Of a stretch of 64,000 bases of DNA, positions 28,109 through 38,530 are shown one piece after another. The notes below the pieces were generated by a model, which saw only the letters and a list, made by a program, of their open reading frames with translations, was not told where the DNA came from and ran no database searches. The stretch comes from Haemophilus haemolyticus_L (GTDB taxonomy: Bacteria > Pseudomonadota > Gammaproteobacteria > Enterobacterales > Pasteurellaceae). Within the stretch, counting starts at the first letter, position 1, and each line of letters opens with the position of its first letter. The position numbers and the translations under genes were made by a program. The stretch spans positions 1-64,000 of the forward strand of contig NZ_QQGY01000010.1 in NCBI RefSeq assembly GCF_003490595.1, in the 5' to 3' direction.

Positions 28109-28798
28109 TTATAAAGAAGCTTGATCAACAGCAACACCTGCCCCCATAGTGGTAGAGATGCTTACTTTCTTGATGAAGATACCTTTAGCAGTAGTTGGTT
28201 TTGCTTTGTTTAAAGCAGCCAATAATGCTTGAAGGTTTTCTTTTAATTGAACTTCAGAGAAGTTTGCTTTACCGATAGTGGTGTGGATGATACCGTTTTT
28301 ATCATTACGATAACGGATCTGACCAGATTTAGCATTTTTAACTGCTTCAGCAACGTTTGGAGTTACAGTACCAACTTTAGGGTTTGGCATTAAACCACGT
28401 GGGCCTAATACTTGACCTAATTGACCAACAACACGCATTGCATCAGGAGAAGCGATAACAACGTCAAAGTTCATTTCGCCTTTTTTGATTTGCTCTGCTA
28501 AATCTTCCATACCTACTAAATCAGCACCAGCTTCTTTAGCTGCATCTGCGTTAGCACCTTGGGTGAACACAGCGACACGAACTTCACGACCGGTACCGTG
28601 TGGTAATACAGTTGCACCACGTACGTTTTGGTCTGATTTACGAGGATCGATACCTAAGTTTACTGCAACATCAACGCTTTCCACGAATTTAGCAGTCGCA
28701 AATTGTTTTAATACTGCGATTGCTTCGTTGATTTCATATGCTTTGGTAGAATCTACGCCAGCTTTGATTGCTTTCATTTTTTTAGTCAATTTAGCCAT
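28109..28798 (-). CDS. rplA: 50S ribosomal protein L1
   Basis: Ribosomal protein L1, part of the mobile L1 stalk near the E site and, in E. coli, the translational autoregulator of the L11-L1 operon. The 229 residues include the conserved [19 protein letters not shown] near 52-70 and [17 protein letters not shown] near 129-145. It starts 4 bases after rplK, in the conserved rplKA pair. Confidence 0.98.
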
Positions 28799-28802
28799 CG
28801 TA

Positions 28803-29231
28803 TTATTCCTCCACCACTAAGCCCATTGAACGAGCAGTACCAGCGATTGATTTCATTTTAGTTTCGATAGACGCGCCAGTCATATCTGCTGCTTTAGTTT
28901 CAGCGATTTGACGAACTTGATCTAAAGTTACTTTACCCACTTTATCTTTGTTCGGTTTACCAGAACCAGATTTGATACCCGCAGCTTTTTTCAATAATAC
29001 TGCTGCTGGTGGAGTTTTAGTTACGAAAGTAAATGAACGGTCTGCATATACAGTGATAACAACTGGAATTGGTAAACCTTTTTCTAAGCTCTCAGTACGA
29101 GCGTTGAATGCTTTACAGAATTCCATGATGTTCACACCTTGTTGACCTAATGCAGGACCAACTGGTGGTGATGGGTTTGCCATACCAGCTGCAACTTGCA
29201 ACTTAACGTAGGCTTGGACTTTTTTTGCCAT
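28803..29231 (-). CDS. rplK: 50S ribosomal protein L11
   Basis: Ribosomal protein L11 at the GTPase-associated centre; needed for RelA activation in the stringent response. The 142 residues show [22 protein letters not shown] near 8-29 (proline-rich switch), the C-terminal RNA-binding domain with [16 protein letters not shown] near 84-99 and GTARSMGL near the end. It is the first gene of rplKA and has its own promoter with a leader hairpin; upstream is deoD rather than secE-nusG as in E. coli. Confidence 0.98.
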
Positions 29232-29309
29232 TTTAGTTTTCCTCTAATTGGGTAATAACGCTATTAAATAGCTCCCCGATAATTTTCAGTGCAACATTCA
29301 TTGCACCAC

Positions 29310-29337
29310 ACAAAAATATGAGCCGAGAACGGCTCAT
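29310..29337 (-). promoter_or_regulatory. leader hairpin (possible attenuator) before rplKA
   Basis: Eight-base arms ATGAGCCG and CGGCTCAT (29318-29325, 29330-29337) with a 4-base loop; on the minus strand the stem is followed by ATTTTTG. It begins about 5 bases after the predicted transcription start at ~29342, so it forms at the very 5' end of the rplKA mRNA. It might be an attenuator or a stability hairpin. Confidence 0.55.
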
Positions 29338-29348
29338 AATGGGCGCGG

Positions 29349-29377
29349 ATTATATAAAAAGTGCGGTTGTTTTTCAA
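29349..29377 (-). promoter_or_regulatory. rplKA promoter
   Basis: Minus strand: -35 TTGAAA (29372-29377), exact 17-base spacer (containing an uptake signal), -10 TATAAT (29349-29354), then a GC-rich discriminator CCGCGCCC as expected of a stringently controlled ribosomal protein promoter. It lies 118 bases upstream of rplK. Confidence 0.85.
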
Positions 29378-29403
29378 GCACTTCTTAAATCCACTATAAG
29401 AAA

Positions 29404-30120
29404 TTACTGTGCATCACCAATTAATACTGAATCCAATGCAATTTCAATCATATCATTAAATGTTAATTGACGTTCTTCTGCTGTGGTTTGTTCATGTGTA
29501 CGAATATGGTCAGAAACAGTACAAATCGTTAATGCTTTCGCACCATATTCTGCAGCCACCCCATAAATACCAGCAGCTTCCATTTCCACACCTAAAATGC
29601 CGTATTTTTCCATTACATCGAACATTTCTACATCAGGTGTATAGAATAAATCCGCCGAGAATAAATTACCTACACGAACTGCTTTGCCTTTTGCTTTTGC
29701 AGCTTGAACAGCGGCTTGTGCCATATCGAAGTCAGCAATAGCTGCAAAGTCGTTATCTTTGAAACGAATACGGTTTACTTTTGAATCAGTACATGCACCT
29801 AAACCGATAATTACATCGCGCACTTTTACGTCCATACGAACAGCACCACAAGAACCTACACGGATAATTTTTTTCACGCCGTATTCAGTGATTAATTCTT
29901 TCGCGTAAATAGAGCAAGATGGAATGCCCATACCGTGGCCCATAATAGAAATTTTACGACCTTTGTAAGTACCGGTATAACCAAGCATATTACGAACATT
30001 TGTTACTTCTACTGCATCTTGCAAAAATGTTTCTGCAATATATTTTGCACGAAGTGGATCACCCGGCATTAAAACAACATCAGCAAATGCGCCTTCAGGC
30101 GCGTTAATATGTGGAGTCAT
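29404..30120 (-). CDS. deoD: purine nucleoside phosphorylase DeoD
   Basis: DeoD phosphorolyses purine (deoxy)ribonucleosides to base and (deoxy)ribose-1-phosphate. The 238 residues carry MPGDPLRAKYIAE near 17-29 (phosphate loop), GHGMGIPSCSIYAKELI near 62-78, RVGSCGA near 86, MEAAGIYG near 180 and the catalytic CTVSDHI near 200 (Asp). The start at 30120 (MTPHINAPEG) matches E. coli; the frame to 30165 is an AT-rich, Phe/Lys-rich extension. It follows the nucleoside transporter gene, a sensible uptake-salvage pair. Confidence 0.96.
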   Translation of the reverse strand: MTPHINAPEGAFADVVLMPGDPLRAKYIAETFLQDAVEVTNVRNMLGYTGTYKGRKISIMGHGMGIPSCSIYAKELITEYGVKKIIRVGSCGAVRMDVKVRDVIIGLGACTDSKVNRIRFKDNDFAAIADFDMAQAAVQAAKAKGKAVRVGNLFSADLFYTPDVEMFDVMEKYGILGVEMEAAGIYGVAAEYGAKALTICTVSDHIRTHEQTTAEERQLTFNDMIEIALDSVLIGDAQ

Positions 30121-30153
30121 AATTTTCCTTCCTTTTTTAAATATAAAAATAAA

Positions 30154-30179
30154 AAGTGCGGTCATTTTTCACCGCACTT
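30154..30179 (-). terminator. uptake-signal hairpin between nupC-like gene and deoD
   Basis: AAGTGCGGT (30154-30162) and ACCGCACTT (30171-30179) form a stem 10 bases after the transporter stop, with a T-rich run following on the minus strand. It may terminate partially and so lower deoD expression relative to the transporter. Confidence 0.7.
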
Positions 30180-30188
30180 ATCCGAGAA

Positions 30189-31442
30189 TTAAAGCGCTGC
30201 AGCACCGAGACCGATGAACAAGCCTGCAATCGTTGCACTCATTAAGTTTGCTAAAGTACCCGCGATTACTGCTTTTAAGCCTAAACGCGCAACATCACTA
30301 CGACGGTTTGGCGCCATTCCACCTAAACCACCGATTAAGATTGCAATAGAGCTGAAGTTAGCAAAACCACAAAGTGCGAAAGTAATAATTGCTTTGGTTT
30401 TTTCAGTTAATACAATCGCAGAATCTGGTTGCAAGTATTTTGCAAATTCAAGATAACCCACAAATTCATTAACCGCTAATTTCATCCCGATCATTTGTCC
30501 TGCAATACCTGCTTCAGCACCATCTGTTACACCGATTAAGTATGCTAATGGTTTGAAAATTAAACCAAAGATAGATTGTAAGGTTAAGTCGCCATAGCCG
30601 AACCATCCACCTACGCCACTTAAAATACCGTTAATTAATGCAATTAAACCAACGAATGCGATTAACATTGCACCTACGTTTAACGCAAGTTGCATACCTG
30701 CACTCGCACCGCCCGCCATTGCTTCAAGTACGTTAGTTGGTTTTTCTGAATCATTGTCTTCTGGTTGTTTATCAGAGAATTGTTCTGTTTGTGGGAACAT
30801 TAATTTCGCAAATAACAAACCTGCTGGTGCCGCCATAAATGACGCTGCAATTAAGTATGTCAATGGCACGCCCATTCCAGCATAACCTGCCATTACTGAA
30901 CCCGCGATAGACGCTGTACCACCCACCATGATGGCAAATAATTCAGATTGGGTCATATTTTTAATGTAAGGGCGAACCACCAATGGTGCTTCAGTTTGAC
31001 CAACGAAAATATTAGCCGCAGCTGACATTGATTCTGCTTTTGAGGTACCCAATGCTTTTTGCAATGCACCACCCAATACTTTAATCACCACTTGCATAAT
31101 GCCAAGGTAATAAAGCACAGAGATTAAGCCAGAGAAGAATACGATAATTGGTAATACTTTCACTGCAAAAATGAAACCCGAAGGTTTGCTTGGATCCGCT
31201 AATCCGCCGAAAACGAAATTAATCCCGTCGTTACCATAGGCAATAACGTTAGATACCATATCCGCAGCGGCACCCAATGCTTGTTTACCTGCAGGCACAT
31301 ATAAAATAAGGGCGGCAAATCCTACTTGGATTGCTAACGCCCCCACGACAGTTCGAATACTAATCGCTTTACGATTATTGGAAAGTAACACGGCAATAGC
31401 GATTAATACGACCATTCCCAAAATGCTGCTTAACACACTCAT
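30189..31442 (-). CDS. concentrative nucleoside transporter, NupC family
   Basis: A 417-residue CNT-family nucleoside symporter (Rd HI0519). Family motifs: GQTEAPLVVRPYI near 153-165 (the first substrate-binding helical hairpin) and the second hairpin region with NEFVGYLEFA near 327 and ALCGFANFSSIAILIGGLGG near 361-380. The polytopic hydrophobic profile fits. It imports nucleosides with H+ or Na+. Together with deoD it makes a nucleoside salvage unit. I leave the symbol blank because CNT paralogues (nupC, nupX, yeiM) cannot be told apart safely by eye. Confidence 0.9.
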   Translation of the reverse strand: MSVLSSILGMVVLIAIAVLLSNNRKAISIRTVVGALAIQVGFAALILYVPAGKQALGAAADMVSNVIAYGNDGINFVFGGLADPSKPSGFIFAVKVLPIIVFFSGLISVLYYLGIMQVVIKVLGGALQKALGTSKAESMSAAANIFVGQTEAPLVVRPYIKNMTQSELFAIMVGGTASIAGSVMAGYAGMGVPLTYLIAASFMAAPAGLLFAKLMFPQTEQFSDKQPEDNDSEKPTNVLEAMAGGASAGMQLALNVGAMLIAFVGLIALINGILSGVGGWFGYGDLTLQSIFGLIFKPLAYLIGVTDGAEAGIAGQMIGMKLAVNEFVGYLEFAKYLQPDSAIVLTEKTKAIITFALCGFANFSSIAILIGGLGGMAPNRRSDVARLGLKAVIAGTLANLMSATIAGLFIGLGAAAL

Positions 31443-31545
31443 TTGATTCCCCTTAGTTGGTGAAGTTGATAAAAATAAAACGGCACTATTTTACTTGTTT
31501 TTGATGAAAAAGTCGGTGAAATTTCACCGCACTTAACACAAACGA

Positions 31546-32334
31546 TTACAAAATAGTCAGGACTTTTTCAATCCCATATTGATAAGCCAGCTTCGCCAGC
31601 TCATTTGTTTCCTCCGCACTTGGGATATGTGCAGACAACCCTGCTTCATCTCGCGCACCTTTGCTATGCACACGGATAATTTTTAATGCCACGTCAGGAT
31701 AATTTCGTAGCAGTTGAGCAACCTTTCTCACTAAATATTCAGCATCAAAAAAATGCTTTAAAAAAACCAACCGCACTTCTTCCACTTTATTTAATGGCAA
31801 CAAGGCAGCTAAATTTTGCAAATTCCGCTCCAGTTTATCGTTTTTTATATGCAAACGTTCTGGTATCACTTGTTGCGGTACAATACCTGCTTGATTTTTC
31901 CGATCGAAGCAAAGTGTTTGCAAGCCAAAACCCTCTCCTTTCAGATCGAATAAAAATTTATCAGTGACATCAATTAACGAACGAATACGATCAAACTCAA
32001 AAAAGCCACTACTATCCAAATAACAGGTTAATCCCTGCGAATGTAAAGCCTCAAAGAGCGGCACCAGTTTTTTATGATGGATTGTCGGTTCACCACCTGA
32101 AATTGTGACACCTCGAATAAATGGAACCGCCTCCATAACCTGTTCATACAAATACTGCAAACTAACCAATTTCGCATTTTCCGTATAACGAGGTATAGTT
32201 TCCGGATTATGGCAATACAAGCAATTTAACTTACAACCTTGCAGAAAAATACTCGAACGATTGCCTTGCCCCTCTACATTTGAAAAAGGAATAATCCGAT
32301 GCAACGGCACAAAAATCTCAGAAAGTGCGGTCAT
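31546..32334 (-). CDS. yjjW: YjjW-type glycyl-radical-enzyme activating protein
   Basis: Radical SAM protein expected to install the glycyl radical on YjjI. The radical SAM cluster motif GCKLNCLYC (CX3CX2C) lies near residues 33-41, just after EGQGNRSSIFLQ, followed by the GGEPTIH element near 80. The 262-residue length is typical; I see no extra ferredoxin Cys cluster as in PflA-like activases of other glycyl-radical enzymes. It starts 8 bases after yjjI stops, so the two form one operon, as in E. coli yjjI-yjjW. The substrate of the pair is not known. Confidence 0.88.
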   Translation of the reverse strand: MTALSEIFVPLHRIIPFSNVEGQGNRSSIFLQGCKLNCLYCHNPETIPRYTENAKLVSLQYLYEQVMEAVPFIRGVTISGGEPTIHHKKLVPLFEALHSQGLTCYLDSSGFFEFDRIRSLIDVTDKFLFDLKGEGFGLQTLCFDRKNQAGIVPQQVIPERLHIKNDKLERNLQNLAALLPLNKVEEVRLVFLKHFFDAEYLVRKVAQLLRNYPDVALKIIRVHSKGARDEAGLSAHIPSAEETNELAKLAYQYGIEKVLTIL

Positions 32335-32342
32335 TTTTCCAA

Positions 32343-33887
32343 TTATTTTTCAGCAGTGACATCTTTTTCATCGCGTAACTGGCGATCAAACACGTTGGCA
32401 CATTCATCCGTACCCGAGCCATACCAGGTTGTATCGCGTAATGCGACTTCGCCTTTACGGTATTTTTCAACTTCGCTTTTCTTCACTAGATAACCTGTAA
32501 CACGAATTAAATCTGTATTTTTCAAATAGGTAGTAATGTAGCGATAGCCTAAAGAGAATGCACCATCAATAATATCCACCACCGCATCGCAGTGATCTAC
32601 ATAAGTTTGATCAAAGGCGAATAAATCCCCTGTACCAGATGGGAAATATTTATGGAACGGTGCAGACTGTTTCAAATGTGTAAGTAACGTTGGTTCTTCG
32701 CCTACACGAATACGGTGAGCCGGTGCGTTACGTTTGTCTTCTTCGTGGTTACTTGCACCGACTTGCGCATGTAATAAATAACGATTGCCTGTGCGTTCTG
32801 CATAAACCCCTTCATGTGCATCGGTGATTTCTTTAAGTTTATCCATAATTGCTGTCGCAATTTCATCACCACGAGCACTCTTACCAAAGGTTTCATTTAA
32901 GCCTTCACATTGCAATAAGTGGTTTGCTGCATCTGCCAAGCCCACAATTGCGAACATCCCCGTAAAATTAGTGCGTTTGATAAAGCCTTCTTTTTCAAGG
33001 AATGAACTGTTAAAGAAATTACTTTCTTCCACTACAAACTTATGGCGTTTATCCATGGTTGAAAGAGCACATTTCGCCACACGTGGTAATAATTCGTTCA
33101 CCATTTCATCCGCACTTTTACACGCGCGCGCAATCGTCCCTAGACGTAAACGTGTTAATGTGTAAGCGCCGCCACATTCGGGAAGTGCGTTATAGCAACT
33201 TGCTACGCCATATTCTTCACCTAGATCAGAAATATAGTAAGCATCGTTCGCAAAAGATGGTTTAGAAACTAATAAACAGGCTTTTGCTGCAAGTTCAGCA
33301 AACTCACGGCTCGTTTTGGATTTATCATAACGAATGGTCATATTCGGTGTTGGCGCTTCAAGCTCAATCACCGCGCGTAAAATCAAGCGACCCGCTTTCG
33401 TATCATAAGGCCCAATATTGGCATGACAGAATGAATCAGGCACAGTTTTGTCGATATGATTTAAGAAACGTTTAATTTTGATGTAGTCTTTTTCTTCATC
33501 AGTAATGAAAGGTTCGAGCAACACATCAAGACGGCCAACATAAACAGGATAAGTTGTAATAGATGGCACGTGAGAGTAAAGAATCAATAATCCGTCAAGT
33601 GCTTCATCTAGATCTTTTGGTGGCGGCAATTCTAAAAATTCGCAGCCTTTTTGGATATACACATTGTAATCAGGCAGGATATAACGAGGGCGATAAATCG
33701 CGTAACCTTCACATAAATCACAGATCATCTGATTCTGTAAAAAGCCCCATTCTTCATCGGTATAGCCAAGCAAATCACGAGGATCAAATAAACGCTCGGC
33801 AATATTGCCTAATGTCATTAATTTTTGATGATAAGTCAGATTATTGGCTTTAACCGTATCGAGAATATCTTGAAGTGAAGCTAACAT
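32343..33887 (-). CDS. yjjI: YjjI family glycyl radical enzyme-like protein
   Basis: A 514-residue DUF3029/YjjI family protein (Rd HI0521). A glycyl-radical-like motif RVTGYLV near the C-terminus (Gly ~465) resembles the RVSGY loop of pyruvate formate-lyase relatives, and the activase gene follows at once, so a glycyl radical enzyme is likely. A candidate active-site cysteine lies in GVASCYNALPECGG near residue 223-236. It is shorter than PFL (~760 aa). The substrate is unknown. A CRP-like site lies ~66 bases upstream, in keeping with control by carbon supply. Confidence 0.86.
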   Translation of the reverse strand: MLASLQDILDTVKANNLTYHQKLMTLGNIAERLFDPRDLLGYTDEEWGFLQNQMICDLCEGYAIYRPRYILPDYNVYIQKGCEFLELPPPKDLDEALDGLLILYSHVPSITTYPVYVGRLDVLLEPFITDEEKDYIKIKRFLNHIDKTVPDSFCHANIGPYDTKAGRLILRAVIELEAPTPNMTIRYDKSKTSREFAELAAKACLLVSKPSFANDAYYISDLGEEYGVASCYNALPECGGAYTLTRLRLGTIARACKSADEMVNELLPRVAKCALSTMDKRHKFVVEESNFFNSSFLEKEGFIKRTNFTGMFAIVGLADAANHLLQCEGLNETFGKSARGDEIATAIMDKLKEITDAHEGVYAERTGNRYLLHAQVGASNHEEDKRNAPAHRIRVGEEPTLLTHLKQSAPFHKYFPSGTGDLFAFDQTYVDHCDAVVDIIDGAFSLGYRYITTYLKNTDLIRVTGYLVKKSEVEKYRKGEVALRDTTWYGSGTDECANVFDRQLRDEKDVTAEK

Positions 33888-33952
33888 AATGTCCCCCTTT
33901 TAAAATGGTTTTGTATTGTACGCAATGGTAACAAAATAGACAATTTTGAAAA

Positions 33953-33968
33953 TGTGAGCGAGATCACA
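33953..33968. promoter_or_regulatory. CRP binding site upstream of yjjI
   Basis: TGTGA (33953-33957), six bases, TCACA (33964-33968): a perfect two-fold match to the CRP core, with flanking A/T (AAA...TTT). Its centre is about 73 bases upstream of the yjjI start, plausible for activation. I did not find an FNR box next to it. Confidence 0.75.
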
Positions 33969-34052
33969 TTTTCAGAAATAAAAACTGAAGCAAACGATTA
34001 ACCATTAAAATAAGAAATATAGAATTTAGATGGTAGAGAGAAAAGGATTTTG

Positions 34053-34080
34053 ACTGGCGGAGTAATGAAGATCCGCCAGT
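34053..34080. terminator. hairpin after the GT9 gene
   Basis: Nine-base arms ACTGGCGGA (34053-34061) and TCCGCCAGT (34072-34080), 20 bases past the glycosyltransferase stop. The downstream T-run is better on the plus strand, so the direction is ambiguous. The rest of 33888-34052 holds the CRP site and no ORF. Confidence 0.5.
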
Positions 34081-34100
34081 TTTAATTTGATTGGTAAATT

Positions 34101-35141
34101 TTAAATGTTATCACTTGAATAACACATTTTCTTAACAAAAGGGATTATCTCTTGTAATGCTTGTTGAATAGAAATTAGCCCTAGATTCATTTGAGTCTCT
34201 TTTCCCGAGGGTGGGCAAAATGCAAGATGCTTATCTGCATCATTAATCGGTTTCCAGCGTCTCGGCTGAGAAGAACGGCTATTTGGATAAAACCCGATAG
34301 TCGGAATATTAAACGCACTGCTCAAATGCAATGGCCCTGTAGATCCCGCAATAAATAAATCCGCACAAGCTAAAGAATGAGCGAAATCCACTAAACCTTT
34401 ATTCTTATCGTAAATGGCTACACGTGAATCATTCACCATATTTGCCAATTCATGAGCTTTTTCACTTTCGCCAGGTCCTGCTGTCAGCACAACATTGCAA
34501 TCAAACTCAGCCAATAAGCCTTTAATTAAATCCGCATATTGCGCTAAAGAAAGATTCGTAGCTGAACCACCAGAACCGCTATGCACAAAGATCCATTTTT
34601 TATTTGCGGAAAGTCCTAAACCCTCTTGCAAGAAAATGCGTTGATTTTCCACCGCACTTTTCTCAAAGGTTAAATAAGGCGGTTTAGGTTCAACAACTGG
34701 CATATTATGCCTGTGCAAAAAAGCGCGAACTAAATCTTGATTATATTCAGATTCTGATTTTTCAGAACGAGAGCGGCGTTGTATCAGGCGATGATTATAG
34801 AGAATTTGAACCCATTTCGTTGCTGGCGCGAGACGATATTTAATCCCACTTTTCCAAGCAAGTTTTCCATTATGGGTATTGGAAAAAAAGCTAATCATTC
34901 CATCAAACTGCTGCGATTTGATTTCCTGTACAAGACGTTTGAAATCCGTTTTATCATTTTTTTTACTATCAATAATGACATGATCAATAAACGGACAAAC
35001 CTCCGCTAAAGGCGCAGTGTAACTCGGAACAAGTGCGGTTAATTTTAAAGAAGGATTCGATAACTTCAACATAGCAAAAGCAGGCCATGCTTGCATAAAA
35101 TCGCCTAATTTATCGTTACGAATAACTAAGATCTTTTCCAT
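34101..35141 (-). CDS. glycosyltransferase family 9 (heptosyltransferase-like) protein
   Basis: A 346-residue GT9 protein (Rd HI0523) of the ADP-heptose:LPS heptosyltransferase superfamily. The N-terminal ILVIRNDKLGDFMQAWPA (residues ~4-21) is the GT9 acceptor-side signature, and GSTGPLHLSSAFNIPTIGFY near 264-283 the nucleotide-sugar binding motif. It probably adds heptose or a related sugar to lipooligosaccharide. The start at 35141 (MEKILVIRNDKL) is preferred over 35171 because the extra residues precede the conserved N-terminal strand. It is in line with fbaA but separated by an uptake-signal hairpin. The exact acceptor is not determinable. Confidence 0.85.
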   Translation of the reverse strand: MEKILVIRNDKLGDFMQAWPAFAMLKLSNPSLKLTALVPSYTAPLAEVCPFIDHVIIDSKKNDKTDFKRLVQEIKSQQFDGMISFFSNTHNGKLAWKSGIKYRLAPATKWVQILYNHRLIQRRSRSEKSESEYNQDLVRAFLHRHNMPVVEPKPPYLTFEKSAVENQRIFLQEGLGLSANKKWIFVHSGSGGSATNLSLAQYADLIKGLLAEFDCNVVLTAGPGESEKAHELANMVNDSRVAIYDKNKGLVDFAHSLACADLFIAGSTGPLHLSSAFNIPTIGFYPNSRSSQPRRWKPINDADKHLAFCPPSGKETQMNLGLISIQQALQEIIPFVKKMCYSSDNI

Positions 35142-35159
35142 AATTTCTCCGCTAAAATA

Positions 35160-35186
35160 AAAAAACCGCACTTGAAAGTGCGGTCG
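35160..35186 (-). terminator. uptake-signal terminator after fbaA
   Basis: ACCGCACTT (35164-35172) and AAGTGCGGT (35175-35183) with a 2-base loop, preceded on the plus strand by an A-run (a T-run on the minus strand), 25 bases past the fbaA stop. Confidence 0.85.
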
Positions 35187-35208
35187 TATTTTATGTTATT
35201 TTTGTGGA

Positions 35209-36288
<1,080 letters not shown>

Positions 36289-36352
36289 ACTTGTGTTTCC
36301 TTTTTATGTTTAGCGGGACAAACCCACAATTGGAGAATTTTTTTGACTTTTT

Positions 36353-36386
36353 ATCGATGGCGCAATTTTTAATGCTCGCCATCGAT
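36353..36386. promoter_or_regulatory. hairpin in the pgk-fbaA intercistronic gap
   Basis: Perfect 10-base arms ATCGATGGCG (36353-36362) and CGCCATCGAT (36377-36386). No T-run follows on either strand, so it is more likely an mRNA-stabilising or processing hairpin than a strong terminator. An uptake signal lies next to it at 36400. Confidence 0.55.
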
Positions 36387-36408
36387 ATGCCACATAGGAA
36401 AAGTGCGG

Positions 36409-37569
36409 TTAGTTTTTCGCACGTTTTTCAAGAATTTCTACTGCAGGTAATACTTTGCCTTCTACGAATTCTAAGAACGCACCGCCCCCAGTTGAAATGT
36501 AAGAGATCTTGTCTGCAATACCAAATAAATCGATAGCCGCTAATGTATCACCACCACCTGCGATAGAGAATGCATCGCTGTTTGCAATCGCGTGAGAAAT
36601 GATTTCAGTCCCTTTACGGAAGTTAGGGAATTCAAACACGCCAACTGGGCCATTCCATAAAACGGTTTTTGCATTTTTGATGATTTCTGCTAATTGTTCT
36701 GCAGATTTATCACCGATATCGAAGATAGATTCATCATCTTTAACTTCAGTCACTGATTTTTCTATAGCTGCTGCAGTTTCAGTGAACTCCAAACCAACAC
36801 GTACATCAACTGGAACAGGAATATCTGTATTTGCTGCTAATTCTTTGGCGACTGGGATTAAATCAGCTTCATGTAAAGATTTACCTACATTGTGGCCAGC
36901 TGCCGCAATGAAAGTATTTGCAATACCACCGCCCACAATAATTTGGTCAGCGATTTTTGAAAGAGAATTTAATACTTCTAATTTGGTTGAAACTTTAGAA
37001 CCACCAACAATAGCCACCATTGGGCGAGCAGGTTCTTTTAATGCTTTACCTAATGCATCTAATTCAGCAGCTAATAATGGACCGGCACAAGCGATTGGTG
37101 CAAATTCTGCAACGCCGTAAGTTGATGCTTGCGCACGGTGAGCAGTACCAAACGCATCCATTACAAATACATCGCAAAGTGCGGCATATTTTTTACCTAA
37201 TTCTGGATCGTTTTTCTTTTCACCTTTGTTCACGCGTACGTTTTCTAAAACAACAATTTCGCCTTCTTTAACATCTACGCCGTTTAAATAGTCTTGTTCT
37301 AAACGAACATTAAAGCCTGCGTCTTTTAAGTAATCAACAACTGGTTGTAAAGAATCTTCTGGTTTGGATTCACCTTCAGTTGGACGACCTAAGTGAGAAG
37401 TTACCATCACTTTCGCGCCTTTTTCTAAGGCTAATTTTAAAGTAGGAATGGTCGCACGAATACGCGCATCTGAGGTCACTTTGCCATCTTTTACTGGCAC
37501 ATTAAGATCCGCACGGATAAATACACGTTTACCGGCTAAATCTAAATCGGTCATTTTGATTACTGACAT
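36409..37569 (-). CDS. pgk: phosphoglycerate kinase
   Basis: Transfers phosphate from 1,3-bisphosphoglycerate to ADP in glycolysis. The 386 residues include the signature KRVFIRADLNVPVKDG near 14-29, substrate residues VTSHLGRPT near 56-64, AIVGGSKVSTKLEVL near 185-199 and the nucleotide-binding GGGDTLAAI near 350. The length is typical for gamma-proteobacteria (387). First gene of the pgk-fbaA pair. Confidence 0.98.
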   Translation of the reverse strand: MSVIKMTDLDLAGKRVFIRADLNVPVKDGKVTSDARIRATIPTLKLALEKGAKVMVTSHLGRPTEGESKPEDSLQPVVDYLKDAGFNVRLEQDYLNGVDVKEGEIVVLENVRVNKGEKKNDPELGKKYAALCDVFVMDAFGTAHRAQASTYGVAEFAPIACAGPLLAAELDALGKALKEPARPMVAIVGGSKVSTKLEVLNSLSKIADQIIVGGGIANTFIAAAGHNVGKSLHEADLIPVAKELAANTDIPVPVDVRVGLEFTETAAAIEKSVTEVKDDESIFDIGDKSAEQLAEIIKNAKTVLWNGPVGVFEFPNFRKGTEIISHAIANSDAFSIAGGGDTLAAIDLFGIADKISYISTGGGAFLEFVEGKVLPAVEILEKRAKN

Positions 37570-37670
37570 AATCTATCCTCTTGTTAAGTTAAAATTAAAA
37601 TTAAAATTGAAAACTCTTCGTATTATACCTACTTCGCGCTAGGTTGTAACGATTTAGATCAAAGAAATTC

Positions 37671-38453
37671 TTATTTGCTTTGGCAATTCATTACCTGCCA
37701 TTTTTTATCATAACAAATGAATAATTCGTTTCGACTTGCACCTAAATAAGCATTTTTTAATTGTGGATTATGTTGTTTCATCCAACGAAAAAGTTCATTA
37801 CGGCTTAAATTTTGATTCGGTAATTTTAATGAGCTAAATAATTCCTGCTCCTTAGCAAAATATTGCTGGGCAGAATCAAACGCACAGCTGCCGTGTTTTT
37901 CCCATTCGCCTTGCAATAATTGTTCACCTGGTGAAATAGCCAAATATCGTGCTAATAAATCTTTTGGCAATGCAGGTAAATCGCCCTTGCAAAAACGTGG
38001 ATGATCCGTCACTGAAAGTGCATTTGCATTTTGAGGCCACAGCCCATGAACGACCCAACCTAAAGCGCGGTTACTTCCACATTGATATTGAGAGGAAGAA
38101 GGCAACTGATTACCATATTTTTCACGCTGAATATCACAAAATCCAGGCGACCAAGATAATGCCAACATATAATAATCGACAGGCACTTTTGCATTTTGCC
38201 CGATAGGATCATCGCGCATAATTACATCATAATTGACAAAAACATTCAGATTTTTCACCGCACTTTTTTCAATATCAGTCCGCTTTGTCTCAAATTGAGG
38301 CTCAAATTTAGGCTCAGATGCTTTTGTTTGCTTAGTCTGTTCGATTACGAGAGAAGATGATTGATTTTTAGTTTTGGTTGAATCGGTAAAATATTGCCAA
38401 ATTGCTAATACAACGAGGACAATAAGAGAAAGGGTGGAAGTGAATTTTTTCAT
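37671..38453 (-). CDS. ribonuclease T2 family protein
   Basis: A 260-residue RNase T2 family enzyme (Rd HI0526), expected to cut RNA without base specificity in the periplasm, like E. coli RNase I. Both catalytic active-site segments are present: CAS1 WVVHGLWPQNA near 132-142 (His) and CAS2 WEKHGSCAF near 184-192 (Glu/His). The N-terminus has a hydrophobic signal or anchor segment (~4-19) followed by a Lys/Gln-rich linker of ~60 residues not seen in the minimal family fold. Four or more Cys would form disulfides. It is divergent from the ferredoxin gene. Confidence 0.88.
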   Translation of the reverse strand: MKKFTSTLSLIVLVVLAIWQYFTDSTKTKNQSSSLVIEQTKQTKASEPKFEPQFETKRTDIEKSAVKNLNVFVNYDVIMRDDPIGQNAKVPVDYYMLALSWSPGFCDIQREKYGNQLPSSSQYQCGSNRALGWVVHGLWPQNANALSVTDHPRFCKGDLPALPKDLLARYLAISPGEQLLQGEWEKHGSCAFDSAQQYFAKEQELFSSLKLPNQNLSRNELFRWMKQHNPQLKNAYLGASRNELFICYDKKWQVMNCQSK

Positions 38454-38530
38454 AAATTTTGTTTAGTTTTTGTCAATCAAGTTTTTGTCGGCTATAATTC
38501 GCCGCTTTCAACTTTCTATTAAGGGTCACA

